In this document: positions 22,702-34,512 of the stretch, one piece after another
How positions within the stretch are numbered: position 1 is the first letter of the stretch
How the letters are laid out: each line of letters starts with the position of its first letter
Origin: Parasitella parasitica
Lineage: Eukaryota; Mucoromycota; Mucoromycetes; Mucorales; Mucoraceae
Reading direction: 5' to 3'
Assembly (NCBI GenBank): GCA_025201805.1
Contig: MU619364.1
Coordinates: 1-64,000, forward strand
Length of the DNA stretch: 64,000 nucleotides
Translations under genes and position numbers: made by a program
Notes under the pieces: model-generated
Database searches by the model: none
What the model saw: only the letters and a program-made list of their open reading frames with translations
Told to the model about the DNA's origin: nothing

Positions 22702-23078
22702 TCACAGGCACAGTTTTGGCGGGAGCGATTTTTCGGTGGACGCGGAATGAGTTGGCAATGTGCTTTTGGACAATGCAGCAGGAAGAATGGCTGAGTGCTT
22801 TTCATACAAATGCTCCTTTAAATCGTTGAGATTTTTACGATAAAATCGACAGACTGGACATTCATGATAGTATTCCACAACGTCAGGAAGCGTTTTATTT
22901 GCTTTAGCAGTGATGTAGACAATTTCATTGGTGTCTTGGCGTTTTGGCCTGTTGGAGGTAGCAGGAAAATCGAAGCTGTGTTGTGTTTCAAAGTGTGAAC
23001 GATATCGTTGCATAGAAGAAGCAGTGTGATTGCAACCATCTTCTAAACAAACAAGCTTATAAAAGCATACAAGCTTCA
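22702..23078 (-). CDS. C2H2 zinc-finger exon or fragment
   Basis: The minus-strand reading has two well-formed C2H2 fingers: C-x4-C-x12-H-x4-H (CLEDGCNHTASS, then RSHFETQH) and C-x2-C-x12-H-x4-H (CPVC, then EHLYEKH). The frame ends KLCL and stops at 22702. A neighbouring frame in the last 100 bases (HIANSFRVHRKIAPAKTVPV, ending NDDDIGGQ) looks equally protein-like, which suggests a frameshift or a missed intron. It lies upstream of the broken cargo gene on the same strand and could be its 5' part. DNA binding is likely from the fingers; the specific role is unknown. Confidence 0.5.
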
Positions 23079-23117
23079 TGAGAAGGAAAAAGGATGAAAA
23101 AGAGGCATGCAAAAATC

Positions 23118-23221
23118 TTAGCCATTGCCTAACAAATGTTAATCATTACCTAACAAATGTTAGCCATTACTTTACAATGTTAGCCATTGCCTAACAAATG
23201 CTAGCCACTGCCTAATAATTG
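23118..23221. repeat. Minisatellite, five units of about 21 bp
   Basis: Units start at 23118, 23139, 23160, 23180 and 23201 (lengths 21, 21, 20, 21, 21), each beginning like TTAGCCATTGCCTAAC. Units 1 and 4 are identical. Each unit carries a TAA/TTA, so it is not coding. Confidence 0.9.
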
Positions 23222-25868
23222 TCATTTCGCAGTTTCTGAAAAAAAGTTCAAGTAAATGATAAAAGTCATGGTGCTTGTGATAATATATATTAGAGAAAAA
23301 GAGGAATAGCTTTGTTTCATTTATAATGAACATGCAAAGAGAATGTATTATGAATTAAGCTACGGTATCTACATCATATCTTCAAGTTCAAGGTAGTCTT
23401 CAAAAATGGTTATGACTATCTATTGACAAACATCTGTAAATTTGTCTGTCGACTTTGGATCAAAAACCTTTAATTGGATTTAGGAACAGAGAGAAAGGTT
23501 GAAGATGAACACATTTATGTCCTTAATTTTTATACAAAAAAAACAGTTTTCCTGAATGGGTGTGTTATCCTGGAGGCAGATTGTTTCATTTTCTCTGGCA
23601 TTTTCTGATACCCTCAGTTGATCCGGCATCTTCTAATGTGGAAGGTCTTTTCAGACAAGTCCCAAACTGGCTTCTCTATATCCAGTTGTACATTAGAGCA
23701 GCTAGTCAAACCTGTGCCATCTTTTCCATAATATCGGAATGGTTCTACAAAAAGTGTGTGTCTTTGCAAAGCCAGGTGTTTAGATTTTAGGCGCTTAATT
23801 TTTTGGTCCCCGCAAACTTCAGTGTGTTATCAGAAAGAAGACAAAAACTGTAAGGAAATAATGTTAAGCGATTTTGAACACAAAAACAAATAATTCAAAG
23901 TAATACATTAGACTATAAGGCACCTTTTGATTATACATTTGCATAGTTTTGAGCAAGTTTTTGTACTTTTTAAGTTGATATCAGATGAAGGTGGCGAGTT
24001 TTCGGAAAAATATTTCACAGAATCGGAGCGTGGGACCTTCAGACTAGGTACAGACATACAAGTAATATCATTAGAAAGCCAAGAGGCACAAAATTTAGAT
24101 GAACTAGGTTGCAAATGTTTTTTTCTTGAGTTGGGTAAGCTATGGCTTCTCAAAGCTAATGCTTTCTTAGAAAAAAAAAAACCCTCTTTTCTTCGATCGC
24201 GGAGATTAAACGCGTCCAAAATCAGGAAGCAAAAATTCTTTCAGAAACTCCATTTGGACAATTCGAAAACAAAATTACTCCTTTGAGGCAAGATATCATC
24301 TTCCGATACTATGTATACCACGGCTGTCAGTTAATGATCATAGATGTGTTTTTGGGCGCTCTACAAGCTGGTATCATTTTCATGAATCCCGTATGCTTAT
24401 GGAAGAAATTCTGTCGAGAAAATCTCAAAAGCAGATTAAGAGGTAAAAGTCAATATTTTGCTTAGTCAGAGCGCATTTTTAGTCTTTCAGATCAAGGAAT
24501 GGCCTTGTACGATCATTTTCCTCCAATATATACCATAGTAAAAAGTTGCATTTTTGGGGTCAAAATCGAGGATAATGCACTTTCAATGATTTTGGATGTG
24601 TAGACACAAGGAAAAAATTGAAAAAATTTGTCATTTTTGCATCGAAAAAAAAATCATGCTCAAATTGCACCAAAATCATATATAATATAGTCTTTTGCCA
24701 ATGTATACTATTTCTGGTATTTTCAGGGCACTTTTGATTATGAAAATCAACAAAAAAAATGGCACAAAAAGCTGAAGTTCTTGCTTTTAAGCTGTAAAAA
24801 ATATCTGTCTGAAGATGGTATCAAGTCAACATCAATTCTAGTACATGACACAGCTCTATAAAGTAAGCTTTTTGGTACCACAAGTATACCTTTCTTCATA
24901 GTAATATGATGAAACAGGTGTGGCCCATCGAGTTGAAAGCAGAAGAGGAATAATTTACAAGTCGCTAATTGCTAGTGACAGAGAAGCCATATACCATTGT
25001 TGCTTATAGTAATGCTCAATGTCAGTTCAAGAGTTCATTTTTTTGTAATCCTAATGTTGAACATGTAAAAATAGAAAGTAAAATAGAGGTTAGGATTGAG
25101 GTTGAAGGTAATTTTATTAACAAAAGTTAAGCCTCATAATAAGCTTCTGGTAGGTTCCAGGTTCCAGGCACTGTACTGTAGAGTATCAAATTCTGAATAG
25201 CGGATAACACTCGCTATACCAAACAAATTTTTGTATACCAACCTGTCCGTTATAACGAGTCCCGACTGTAAATTCTCTCTTTGATATTGGATAAACTGAC
25301 TTGACTCAACAGATGTAACATAAAATGATAATGTAAAGTTATAAAAATAGAAATTCCCATTTGCTTGAATATGCTATGATTTTTGAAAAGACACATAATT
25401 AAATAATTGGTTTAAACCTAGATTCAGGGATAAACTGCCATTTTGTAAATGCAGCTTGATACTTTTAAACCTTTTTTAGTTTAAATGCCTATGCAGCTCT
25501 ATGGACTTGTCTAAATATTTGAGCTTATTTAGACGTCTAATTTCTAACGGGTATATTTGGAATAATTTATCAACATTTAAACATTATGGAATTCAAACAA
25601 TTTTGTATTCTGGTTAATTGATGATTGTTCAGTTTCAGGTTCTAAAGTACATGTCGTTAGTGTCGATAAAGAGTTTTCATTGCATGAAAAATGAGATAAT
25701 AAAAAACCCAAATAATCATTCATTTAAAAATACCTATTACTCCTGCACAATGGCTGTTTGATCAAAAATAAAATAATTAGAACGCCGCAATTTCGCATAT
25801 CATTATAAAATGTTCTCTATTCTTGGGCATTTTTAATCTAAAATAGAAATCTAAAAATGTGCTTGTAT
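23222..25868. other. IR1 interior, decayed DNA without a recognisable gene
   Basis: AT-rich, with only composition-level ORFs; the 119-aa plus frame at 23927-24286 and its antisense frame match nothing I recognise. Around 25195-25265 the text GCGGATAACACTCGCTATACC and CGTTATAACGAGT resembles mucoralean Tc1/pogo-type terminal repeats, suggesting a nested dead element. An ATGGCACAAAAA block near 24757 echoes the palindrome at 13741. Confidence 0.45.
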
Positions 25869-26588
25869 TTAATACTTGTCCCTGCTTGAAATATTCTTAG
25901 GGGGACATTTCTCTTCTCTCAGAGACATCTCAGTTTTCATCAGAAATAAAAAGTTTGTTATCAGAAATCCTTCCGTAATTCCTTTTGATAATGTGTCTTC
26001 CTGCCACTGCCCAAACTGTTCTATTGGATTAAGCTCAGGAGAATAGGTAGGAAGATACGCTTTATTTATATCCTCGATACTCAACATACTTCTTTATGTT
26101 TTCATGTGTGTGAATGGGTGTATTATCCATGAACTACGCAGTGACCTTTCATATGTGAATGTTTACTCTTTTCAGTGAGAGTTGTTTTAAAGAAACTGAT
26201 GTAGTGGCCTGTCTTTTCAATGGAAGGCTGCATTTACTTTTCATAATAATGTTATAAACAGTGCATTTCGTATGTGAATGCTCAACTGCTTGGCTGCACT
26301 TTTTAATCTTCAGATCGAAAAATCAAACCTTATCCTGGATCGTATACCGAACATAATCCCATTTTATGCTTGCCTCCTTCATATGAATGTCATCATCTTT
26401 TGGCTTTTCAATTTGCATTGGGCAAGCCAAAGATTCGCTGGAAGCAAAGTTTTCCAAGTAATCAGTGTGAGTCGCAATTGTTTCAACAACGATCTCATTC
26501 TGATCCAACAATGTACTCCCAAGGACTCAGGACCGCCATTTTCATTGAGAACATCCCCCATGTCCCTCTTCAATCAAAAATACTGCAC
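25869..26588 (-). pseudogene. IS630/Tc1-type transposase remnant (right arm)
   Basis: Reading leftward from 26588, the N-terminal fragment (as in the left arm) is followed directly by the C-terminal catalytic part: MDNTPIHTHENIKKYVEYRG, a frame change, then AYLPTYSPELNPIEQF. The second catalytic Asp (DNTPIH) and the Glu (NPIE) are visible, but the first Asp block is missing, so there is an internal deletion. Stops and frameshifts make it non-functional. Confidence 0.75.
26212..26588 (-). repeat. IR1 right arm
   Basis: Reverse complement of 21088-21464. Differences are few near the outer side (for example Asn versus Asp in one translated frame) and more frequent toward the inner end. Confidence 0.7.
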
Positions 26589-26823
26589 CGATCTTCGCTA
26601 TTTGGAATCACTGTGAACACCGTCATCTTTAAATTTACAGGCAATTTATATTAGTCGAACTGGGGTGTATCGAGTTGATCTTCAAACATGATTTGTTGCT
26701 AGCTGAATTTTCTTTCTACTTGATTTTTTTTTTTTTGCCTTCTCATTACATATAGTGCATTAGTTTGCTATCATTTGTTGTGGCAACCATAGTATTTTTA
26801 TTTGAAAATTAGCAGCAATTATA

Positions 26824-27287
26824 ATGTCTGATGGAGACAAGATGAGGACATCAGTGAACCGACTCTTTGTTGAGTCTGGCGAAAAGGATAGGTAGACATG
26901 ATGCATTTTATGCGTTTGATTTAATGCTGATTGAAACCAGACTTTTGCAATTGCTACGGGCTCGTCTCTCCGATTCTGGATGGACGGATAGTTTAGACGC
27001 TTATAGTCGAGGTAATGGCAGATATGATCCATAGAGTTGGCTCAACACTCACACAAGTTTGGCGTCCATCTAGACGTTATCAAGGCTAAAAATTTACAAG
27101 AAATTTCGTTTGAAGGTCTGATTAGAGAAATTGGAGATCATGGCAGATGTACTATATTGTGTTTCTTGTAAATATAACAAATTTCTAATATGTGTGTGTA
27201 TTTTTTTTTCCAGCAACTGTCAGCGAAACAATCAAAAAGGATTTATTAGAGAGCATAAAAAAGTTCTTGGATGATCATCTTGGATAA
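26824..27287 (+). CDS. SUS1: SUS1/ENY2, SAGA and TREX-2 subunit (four exons)
   Basis: Spliced from exons 26824-26891, 26941-27011, 27074-27148 and 27214-27287 (288 nt, 95 aa). The protein reads MRTSVNRLFVESGEKDRLLQ, LLRARLSDSGWTDSL, DVIKAKNLQEISFEGLIREI and TIKKDLLESIKKFLDDHLG. It follows ENY2 (about 101 aa) closely in helix pattern and in the SGW, VIK and KKxLL positions. SUS1 anchors the H2B deubiquitinase module of SAGA and the TREX-2 mRNA-export complex at nuclear pores. All exons are under 80 nt, so ORF-based calling misses the gene. The 3' end converges on NAA10 with 28 nt between stop codons. Confidence 0.9.
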
Positions 27288-27315
27288 GTCTGCTTTTTTT
27301 TTTTTTTTTTTTTTT

Positions 27316-28067
27316 TTAGTGAGCAACAACCTCATTCACTTCCTCAACAACACCGCGTATGATCGGCTTTGTTTCCCTCAAATTCAAACGCATAGCTAAA
27401 GCATCCTCGCCATCGGCGTAATACTTTTTCTCGATATCATGCACACTAATCAAAATATCCATAAATACACGGTGAATAAACAAACACATCAAAGCAATCA
27501 CTTACTCAAATTTCAAGGTATCTCTATAAAGGCCAATGGCAGCACGGTTGGTTTTACGAACATGCAACGAGACATAGTGTGCTCCAAAGACTGTGGCCAT
27601 TTGAGCAGTGGCTTGAGTCATTAGTTTTTGAGCAAGGCCTAAGCGTCTATAAGTGCGCATAACAGATAAAGATGTGATATGACCATGGGGGGCATCTGAA
27701 GGCTCTTCTTCCCTGTTGGATTTCATATATTACTATTTTGCATTTTTCAACACATTATCAACCTGCATTTACATCTTTGCCAATACGTAGCCAACAACCT
27801 TCCCATTTTCATCTTCTGCCACAAAAGATAATTGAGGCCAAGTTAAAGCATGGTAAAGATCTAATGTTCGCAAAAGAGTCAGAAATCGCAATACAAAATG
27901 CAGGGTGTTTTTTACATGTTTACAATATTTCATTTGGTAGTTTTCGGGAAGGTCCAATAGATTACAGTTTTGGATATAGATCATATCGTCGACCTGTGTG
28001 AGCATGAGTTTCTCTAGATATCTGAAAAGCAATTATAAACACTTACGGTGGCCTGTCTAATATTCAT
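27316..28067 (-). CDS. ARD1: N-alpha-acetyltransferase catalytic subunit NAA10/ARD1
   Basis: Minus-strand gene spliced by eye: MNIRQAT, then [53 protein letters not shown], then [20 protein letters not shown] with the acetyl-CoA-binding R/QxxGxG/A loop (RRLGLA), [13 protein letters not shown] and [18 protein letters not shown]. These are ARD1 hallmarks. With NAA15, NAA10 forms NatA and acetylates nascent protein N-termini at the ribosome. At least four introns, including one after seven codons and one inside the MKYY segment. The stop at 27316 lies 28 nt from the SUS1 stop across a T tract. Length and motifs indicate a functional gene. Confidence 0.93.
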
Positions 28068-28238
28068 GATGGCTATATTATGTTAGGTTGGAAAATAAAG
28101 AGAGAAAGCGAATGATGTTTAGACACAATCTTTTTAGACTAAAAGCCACTAGTCAACTCAAGTTTCGTGTCGCTTTTAAACAACCGCTAAAACATCTCTT
28201 CTCTCTTTCAAGGTCATTACTGGAACGATAGAAGAACA
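28068..28238. promoter_or_regulatory. Divergent promoter region, NAA10 / importin
   Basis: 171 bp between the start codons of NAA10 (28067, minus) and the importin gene (28239, plus). It must hold both transcription starts. No core element is confidently assigned. Confidence 0.5.
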
Positions 28239-31200
28239 ATGTCAGATCCGAGTATTGTGCAAGTAGAAGGAGTAATTTAATCTGAAAGCTTGATGCGTTC
28301 TTTATTTTTAACGAGTACAGCAGCTTATAGAGGAACTGTATAGTTCAAATGACACTCTTCTCGCAAAACAAATTCAAGAACAGTTGCAATCACTTCAGAA
28401 ACAGCCTTATGCTTGGGAAATTGCGTCGCAGTTGTTGGCCTCACAGGTAATTCGCTACAATATTGAGAGGATATCCTTGACAAATTTCGCATAATTCAGT
28501 CAAAACAATGTCAATTCTTTGGAGCACACACCTTTCAAGTAAAAATTACTAGTCATTGGTAAAGAAAAAAAAAAAAGAAATAAATAATCATAGATATTTA
28601 TCGACTAAAACAGGGAAACGTTACCAGAAGATAAAGTAGAATGGCTGAAAAATGAATTACTTGGTTGGATAGTTCGACTTTGTGGAGGTCCTGCCTTTGT
28701 CACGACCAAATTGTGCGTAGCAGTAAGGTTACTGGGTCGGTTTCGAATCCTTGTAGATGTTGACATGGTTACTATAGCTGATCGCTTTTGCCTTTCATAC
28801 TGCATCTGGTCAATGGCCTCACTTTATACCAGCAACTTTGGAGGCATTGCAACTTTCATCACACACTTATGGAGTCCCTACCGATGTGGTCAATTCAGTC
28901 ATATTAGAATTCCTGACACTTGTGCCTGAAGAGGTGTCTAATTCCAACATTGCTGGAGGTCGTAGGCTTCAGTTGATCGGACAAGTTAAAGAGAGCATTC
29001 CACTTGTATTATCGACTATATTATCTAATTTACGGAATCGAACGTCAACAGAGATTCAACAAAAGACATTGCGATGCCTACAAAGCTGGGTTCAATATGG
29101 CTTCAGTCTTGAAGAAGGATATGCAATACTGCAAGAAGTCATGTCTTTATTAGGTGATCCTGACCTGTTTGAACCGGCAGTAGATGTGTTGTTAGAATCA
29201 ATGCAGCAGTCGAGCTGGGCCAAATATCACAACTATAGAAACGATTTATTAACTTGCTTTACAAGCAAGGCAATGAAGGAGAAATTTGAATCATGTATGG
29301 CAGAGGAGGATGAGGACACAGCAAGAGTGATTGCAAAGTTGTTGACAGCATTTGGAGAAACTTATACTGATTATATTGCGGTTCAATTAGCAAGGCCTGA
29401 TATCTATTGGATTATGACAATGATTATCCGATTAAGTGATTTCAAGGGTTTCTTTCCTGTTGATCAAGAAGTAACCGAGATTCCTCTTAACTTTTGGTAC
29501 AACTTGCAAGAAACTTTATTTGACGAGTGCATTTTACCTGTGAAACAGCTACCGCCTGCTGATCAGGAAAACAGTACAGAGCAACAATGGAAGTTCACTT
29601 GTGGACAGGCGGCTTTGGCTATCTATCGAGACTTGGTCGAAATTTGGGCCCAAGGCGCACGTTTCCCGGATGAGCTCACTTGGGTATCATGGAATAAAGG
29701 TACAGCAGACGGACCCAGCAATGGTAGGCATTAAGGAATTAACATTTTTCTAGATATCAGAGATAAGTTCAAGATTTGGAGAAGAGATTTAGGCGATACA
29801 ATGATCAACCCTTATTACGTTTTAAGAGAGGAGATGCTTGATATTTTATTAAATCATACTGTACGTATCATAAACCAGTGGACATCACTAACAAATCCAT
29901 CTCAGGTAAGTCTTTAATAGATGCATAGAGCAATGTTCCGCATATTTATTCATGTATTCACAGAGTTTGGAAGGGACTCTATTTTGTTTAAAGAGCATTT
30001 CCGAGGAAATTACCGCTGATGAAAACCTTCATGTTGCTCGATTCTTTGGACCTGAAATTCTGGGTAGATTGCCCATCGATTGCGGCAGTCGTTTAAAGGG
30101 CACAGTCTTGATATTAATGGGATCTTTTGCTGAATGGCTTAAAACACACCCACAATATCTCGGGTCTGTGATGAATTATATCGTACCCTGTCTTAGTGAC
30201 CCTCAATTGGCGCCGGCTGCTAGTTGCGCGTTTGCAGACATATGCGACACATGCCGAGAATTGCTTGTGGATGAGTTGGCTGGATTGATGCGCGTCTATG
30301 CAGCAATGACAAGCTCGAACATCAGGCCCAACATTATGCAAAAGGTGGTTGAAGCAGTCGCTAATGCTATTCAGGTGCTCCCTCCCGACAAAGCAATGGG
30401 CCCATTAATGGTAAATGTGTGCTGACACACAACGCAATTCAGCCAGGACTAAATGTTTTTAATATAGTCTTTAACAGGTGATATCCTTCAAGGCATTTCA
30501 AAGGCAATAGCAAATACTGAGAAGGATCCTCAAGGTTCTCGTGATACCGTCTTGGTTCAGCTGCAATACTTGTCAGCTTGTTGCCGTGGAATCCAGTCGC
30601 CTAATGACGATTATCAATCACTTGGTGTGCGTAACTCAGTATACGATGCCTTTGCTAGCGGACAGTTGTTGGCCATGTATGCCCATATAGACGGATTCAG
30701 CCAAGTAACCTACGCTATTCGAGAATCGTCGTCGCAAATCGCTAGAGTTTGGGGTACGGATGAACTCATAGCAAAGGCGCTATCCACTTTTTTGGAACAG
30801 GGCATACGCTCCACCAGTCCATTACTAAGTTTGGATTTCATTGATCTTGCAGCTCTTGTGGAGTCTAGCTACGTTGCTGCGCCATTCGCTTGTTGGTTGG
30901 ATGCAGCGTCTTTCATGATGACAGTATACGGTGGGCAACAGATGTATATTGAAAGACTAAGAGATTTATTGGGTGTGATTACCACCAAGACACTGGGCTT
31001 TATACATGGAGCTGAAGGTAACTACGACGGTGATGTTAGCACAGTGTAATTATTACTTGATTTACGATGTTTATAGCGATGGAGAACTACCCTGATGTTG
31101 TGGATAGCTATTATGGGTTATTATCAAGGGTAGGGTAATGCGGGCTCACACATCCACTGTTTATATTGCTAATCAGTAACAACAGGCCATTGCCCGCTGT

Positions 31201-31654
31201 CCATTAGCGTTTTATCAGTTGCCGCCCGATATGATCAATACTGTATTCCTATTCGTGATTGCAGGCATGGGATTGCAGGAAAAACTAGCGTTGAGGGCTG
31301 CACTGAATTTCATGGTAAACGAGAATAGAAGCCAAATGTAGAGCTGACTTACCCGACTAAAATACAATTCTTGTGCAGGCTGATTTTATCAACCAGGTTA
31401 CCCAAGAAAATTCGGAAATAGCAAAGATGATAGATACAATCATCGTGGATATGGGATTTCAAATTATGGAACAGCTATTATTGGCAAGTAGCATGCTTTT
31501 CCTTCCATTTATTTCAAGCTGACATGCCGTATAAATAGGGAATTGGTGGCCGTGTGCCTAGATCTTTCTTGGGCCCACTTGTGGATGTGCTGTTTAAAAT
31601 CATTGGAAAATACTTGCAACCTAGTCGACAGTGGTTACATACGTTACTATCGAT

Positions 31655-31712
<58 letters not shown>

Positions 31713-31887
31713 AGCCCACTGCAGGAACACCAATAAGATGATTTGTATTGATTCCTGTTCTTGTCATAGGATGGTTTTCCCTCGACCTTGGTCAGCGCAA
31801 GCGATAAGGAGATGTTCCTCAAAGGAGTCTTGGGGCAAGTATTTTTTGTTTCTATCATTTACAACGTTCTTGTGTAATATTAACTTT

Positions 31888-31933
<46 letters not shown>

Positions 31934-31991
31934 GAACAAGATCTTTCAAGAGATTCAAAGAGACTACGAATGCGTTTTCGATAAAATGTAG
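28239..31991 (+). CDS. Importin-beta family karyopherin, IPO13/Kap122-like
   Basis: Starts MSDPSIVQVEG at 28239. Splicing gives the importin-beta N-terminal region QLIEELYSSNDTLLAKQIQ, PYAWEIASQLLASQ, CQFFGAHTFQVKI, LCGGPAFVTTKLCVALIAF and GQWPHFIPATLEALQL. HEAT-repeat exons follow (28838-29734, 29952-30425, 30552-31049 and smaller ones). The last exons read DGFPSTLVSASDKEMFLKGV and NKIFQEIQRDYECVFDKM, with the stop at 31991. The YFGA-type N-terminus and helical layout fit importin-13/Kap122 better than transportin-3/Mtr10, but I cannot separate them firmly. It carries cargo through nuclear pores with Ran. About eleven exons. Two adjacent introns near the 3' end hold A53 and T41 tracts. Confidence 0.85.
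31658..31710 (+). repeat. A53 homopolymer inside an importin intron
   Basis: 53 consecutive A starting two bases after the intron's GT donor (31656-31657, the G and T before the A run). It precedes an exon of roughly 85 nt; the next intron ends with T41. Confidence 0.9.
31890..31930 (+). repeat. T41 homopolymer at an importin intron 3' end
   Basis: 41 consecutive T directly before the ATAG acceptor of the last intron. It may serve as an extreme polypyrimidine tract, and could pair in RNA with the A53 of the preceding intron. Confidence 0.9.
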
Positions 31992-32191
31992 AGGTTTAGG
32001 AAATACATCGTTTTGAAAAGTTTGAATTTATTTAATAAATATAAATAATGTCATTAAAGAAAATCAAACATTACACTAAGTTTGTGTTAGTGCAACGCTT
32101 TATATATAATTTACTGAAGAACCATTTCTTTTGTCTTTTTCTCCTTACTTTTCTTTTTTCTTTTTTTTCTTTCTTTCTTTCTTTAAAAATA

Positions 32192-34153
32192 ATGGTAGGG
32201 ATAAAAGGCCCAAAATCGCCTCTGATCTCAAATCATGCTGTAGCATCACATAACCCGATTCAATTAGCTGCTATTTCAAACTACAAATTGGCTCAGCTTA
32301 CATTTGCTCCACCGGACCTTCATTCGCTGAGAAAGACTGCTGTGATCAAGAACATGCTGCACGATGTATACACATCCACTCCGCCAGAATGGCTGCAACA
32401 GATGACTAGATGGCAGTATTTCACTCCAGAGTAATTTTCCTACTTGTCGGTACCTGGCCCAGACATTTCGCTAACCCTCCTATTTAGATCATTAGAAGAA
32501 ATGACTCAAGCAGGGCTCGAGGAAATATTCCAACAGTATGTGCAGACCATTGAAGCTTTTCGACCTGTCAAGCCAACACATTCGTACCAATACGACGATG
32601 AACTGTTCGATGAAGAGGACGATAGCCAAGGGGACGATCTCTGGATTGCTGCTGAAGAAGAGCATGATTTGTCTCGTCCATCCTTCCAATTGATTGAGCA
32701 GCAACCACAGCTGCAGGAACAGGAACAGGAGCAGGAATCTTGTCAATCGAAAACCGACTCTATAGACTCTTCCACCTCCAGCATATTCTCGCAGCCTAAT
32801 GCAGCCATATCCAATGAATCCGTTGGCAACGATATGCCAGCTCGTGCACCTTCGCCGCTTGCTGAGAAACCTCTGCCAGCCAGCCCTGTTATTCTTGGCA
32901 ATGATACAGCAAAACAAGCAAGGAGAAAGAGTGGATTTGGAGGCAGCAAAAATAGACTGAGCTGGACCAGTGATACCGGTATCACCTCCAGCATTGTATC
33001 GCAGAATTTGGCAAATGAGATTATGAGTTTATTTGATATGGACTTTGCAATTGACATCAAGGTGGACACTGCACCCAAGCTGCCCGAGTTACCTTTCAAA
33101 CCTAGGCGTCGATCACAGCAGCGGCAATCGCAGGACATGCTGACAAGTCTAATGCCTGCTTTCGAGAAAATAGCCCTGGAACATTCTCTGTGTGCTTCCG
33201 GCGCACCTAATATAAAGACGAACCTGGTTGTTCGATCTGTGCCTCAAAGATCCTCGTCATTACGGCATAGACAGCAACTGCAACCCGGTGCCACCAAAAC
33301 CCCTATTTCTCCTCCAGCAACGCCTTCTGACTCGCCGCCAGTAGTGGTTGAAAAAACTCTATCAAAAAAGAAATCACTGCTTCGACTTGCTTCGCTGATG
33401 GCAGGTAAAAAGTCCTCGCACAAAGAGCTGCCAAACAGCCCTGAGCCGTCTCCCATCACCGCAAACGGAGCCTACTATCATGAACCTCCCACAGTACTCT
33501 TGTCGAATGGCCTAGCAACAGCCGTTGTTACAACAACGACGACAACAACGCCAACAAAGGCTACCAATACCCCAAGAAAAACAAGCACATCGACAGTCGA
33601 CTCATCGACGAGCTCATCTTCTTCTTCCTGGTCTTTTGCATCCGAGGATGGCGCATTGAAGACTGCAACTACTCGTCGGCCACAGAAGCCTCTACCTGAG
33701 CCACCAAGCTCGCCTACTTTAGCTCCTTCCAATGGCAGCAACATTAGATCAAAGCGCTCAGTCAAAAAGAAGAGAAAGTCCATCATGGAGAAAACTATAC
33801 CAAAACGTAAGAGCAGTGGTGCTTCAGGTAATGTCGATCCGAATCTGCAGGCGGAAAAGGGACTTGGTCGGTCGAAATCTGCATTCATCAAAATTGGCAA
33901 TGGCTTGAAATCGAGGAAGCATTTGAAGCAAGTTAGAAGAACATCGTCTGCCAAGAATTTCTCGCAACATCAGTTGCAGCAAGACATTGGCACCAACTTT
34001 CAGTACCACACATCTTCTGAATTGGACAACATATACACAGGCGTATCGGAAGAATCGATTGTGCCAATAAACGGATCGCAACAAAGCTTTGTGAAAAGAA
34101 TGGCTTCCTTTAATTGGCGTATGAAGCCTAAAAATAAAGCTGTTGCAGCCTAA
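32192..34153 (+). CDS. Ser/Pro-rich low-complexity protein, function unknown
   Basis: Exon 1 starts MVGIKGPKSPLISNHAVASH (32192) with a conserved-looking block FAPPDLHSLRKTAVIKNMLH and PPEWLQQMTRWQYFTPE. A 54-nt-class intron (from 32432) joins SLEEMTQAGLEEIFQQYVQT. The rest, about 550 residues, is mostly disordered: an acidic patch, Gln-rich stretch, SP-rich linkers, a poly-Thr run and Lys/Arg clusters (KKKRKSIMEKTIPKRK) that look like nuclear localisation signals. The C-terminus reads FVKRMASFNWRMKPKNKAVA. I do not recognise a family. Composition suggests a regulatory or scaffold protein, but nothing assigns a role. Confidence 0.75.
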
Positions 34154-34181
34154 ATATAACCTCATAGCACGCAAGCATAGA

Positions 34182-34184
<3 letters not shown>

Positions 34185-34217
<33 letters not shown>
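34185..34217. repeat. (CT)n microsatellite
   Basis: About 16 CT repeats in the 3' flank of the preceding gene; simple dinucleotide array. Confidence 0.9.
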
Positions 34218-34221
<4 letters not shown>

Positions 34222-34512
34222 CTCCCCCCTCTTCCTCATTATCTCCTAGCTAATTACCATAAATAAAAATTAAGGCTTGGACTCGTTTTTGAACAGCTTA
34301 CAAATCCGCATTAGCTGCAATTCATGCTACAAGCATTGATCTAGTACAGCTGAGTCGATATGTATAACGAGTGCAACACAATGCAACGGCATAAGGTAGC
34401 ACCAATAACTGGTTTAATGGGAATCATATTAATATAAACAAACACTCTATCTCCCCTTTTCATTTTTTTTTTTTTATCTTATATTGTTCCCTTTTTGCAA
34501 ATCTCTTCTTAT

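Larger units (their letters stand above)
21088..26588. mobile_element. IR1: decayed inverted-repeat IS630/Tc1-type element with cargo
   Basis: Two inverted arms of about 377 bp (21088-21464 and 26212-26588; every matched coordinate pair sums to 47676) face inward. Both carry the N-terminal part of an IS630/Tc1-like transposase with the same internal stop. Between them, all minus-strand, lie a pseudogene related to the IR2 cargo, a C2H2 zinc-finger exon, and on the right the catalytic C-terminal piece of the transposase (TPIHTHENIKK, then YLPTYSPELNPIEQF). No clear terminal repeat or target duplication can be assigned, so 21088 and 26588 are arm limits, not proven element ends. The left arm begins 54 bp after the subtilase stop. 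Confidence 0.6.

Noticed and set aside
23118-23221. CRISPR-like array
   Set aside because: Direct units without distinct spacers, in a fungal genome; a minisatellite.
23927-24286. 119-aa ORF in the IR1 interior
   Set aside because: Open on both strands, no recognised motif, inside decayed transposon DNA.
33478-33954. 158-aa minus-strand ORF
   Set aside because: Antisense to the Ser/Thr-rich low-complexity coding region, which suppresses stops on the other strand.
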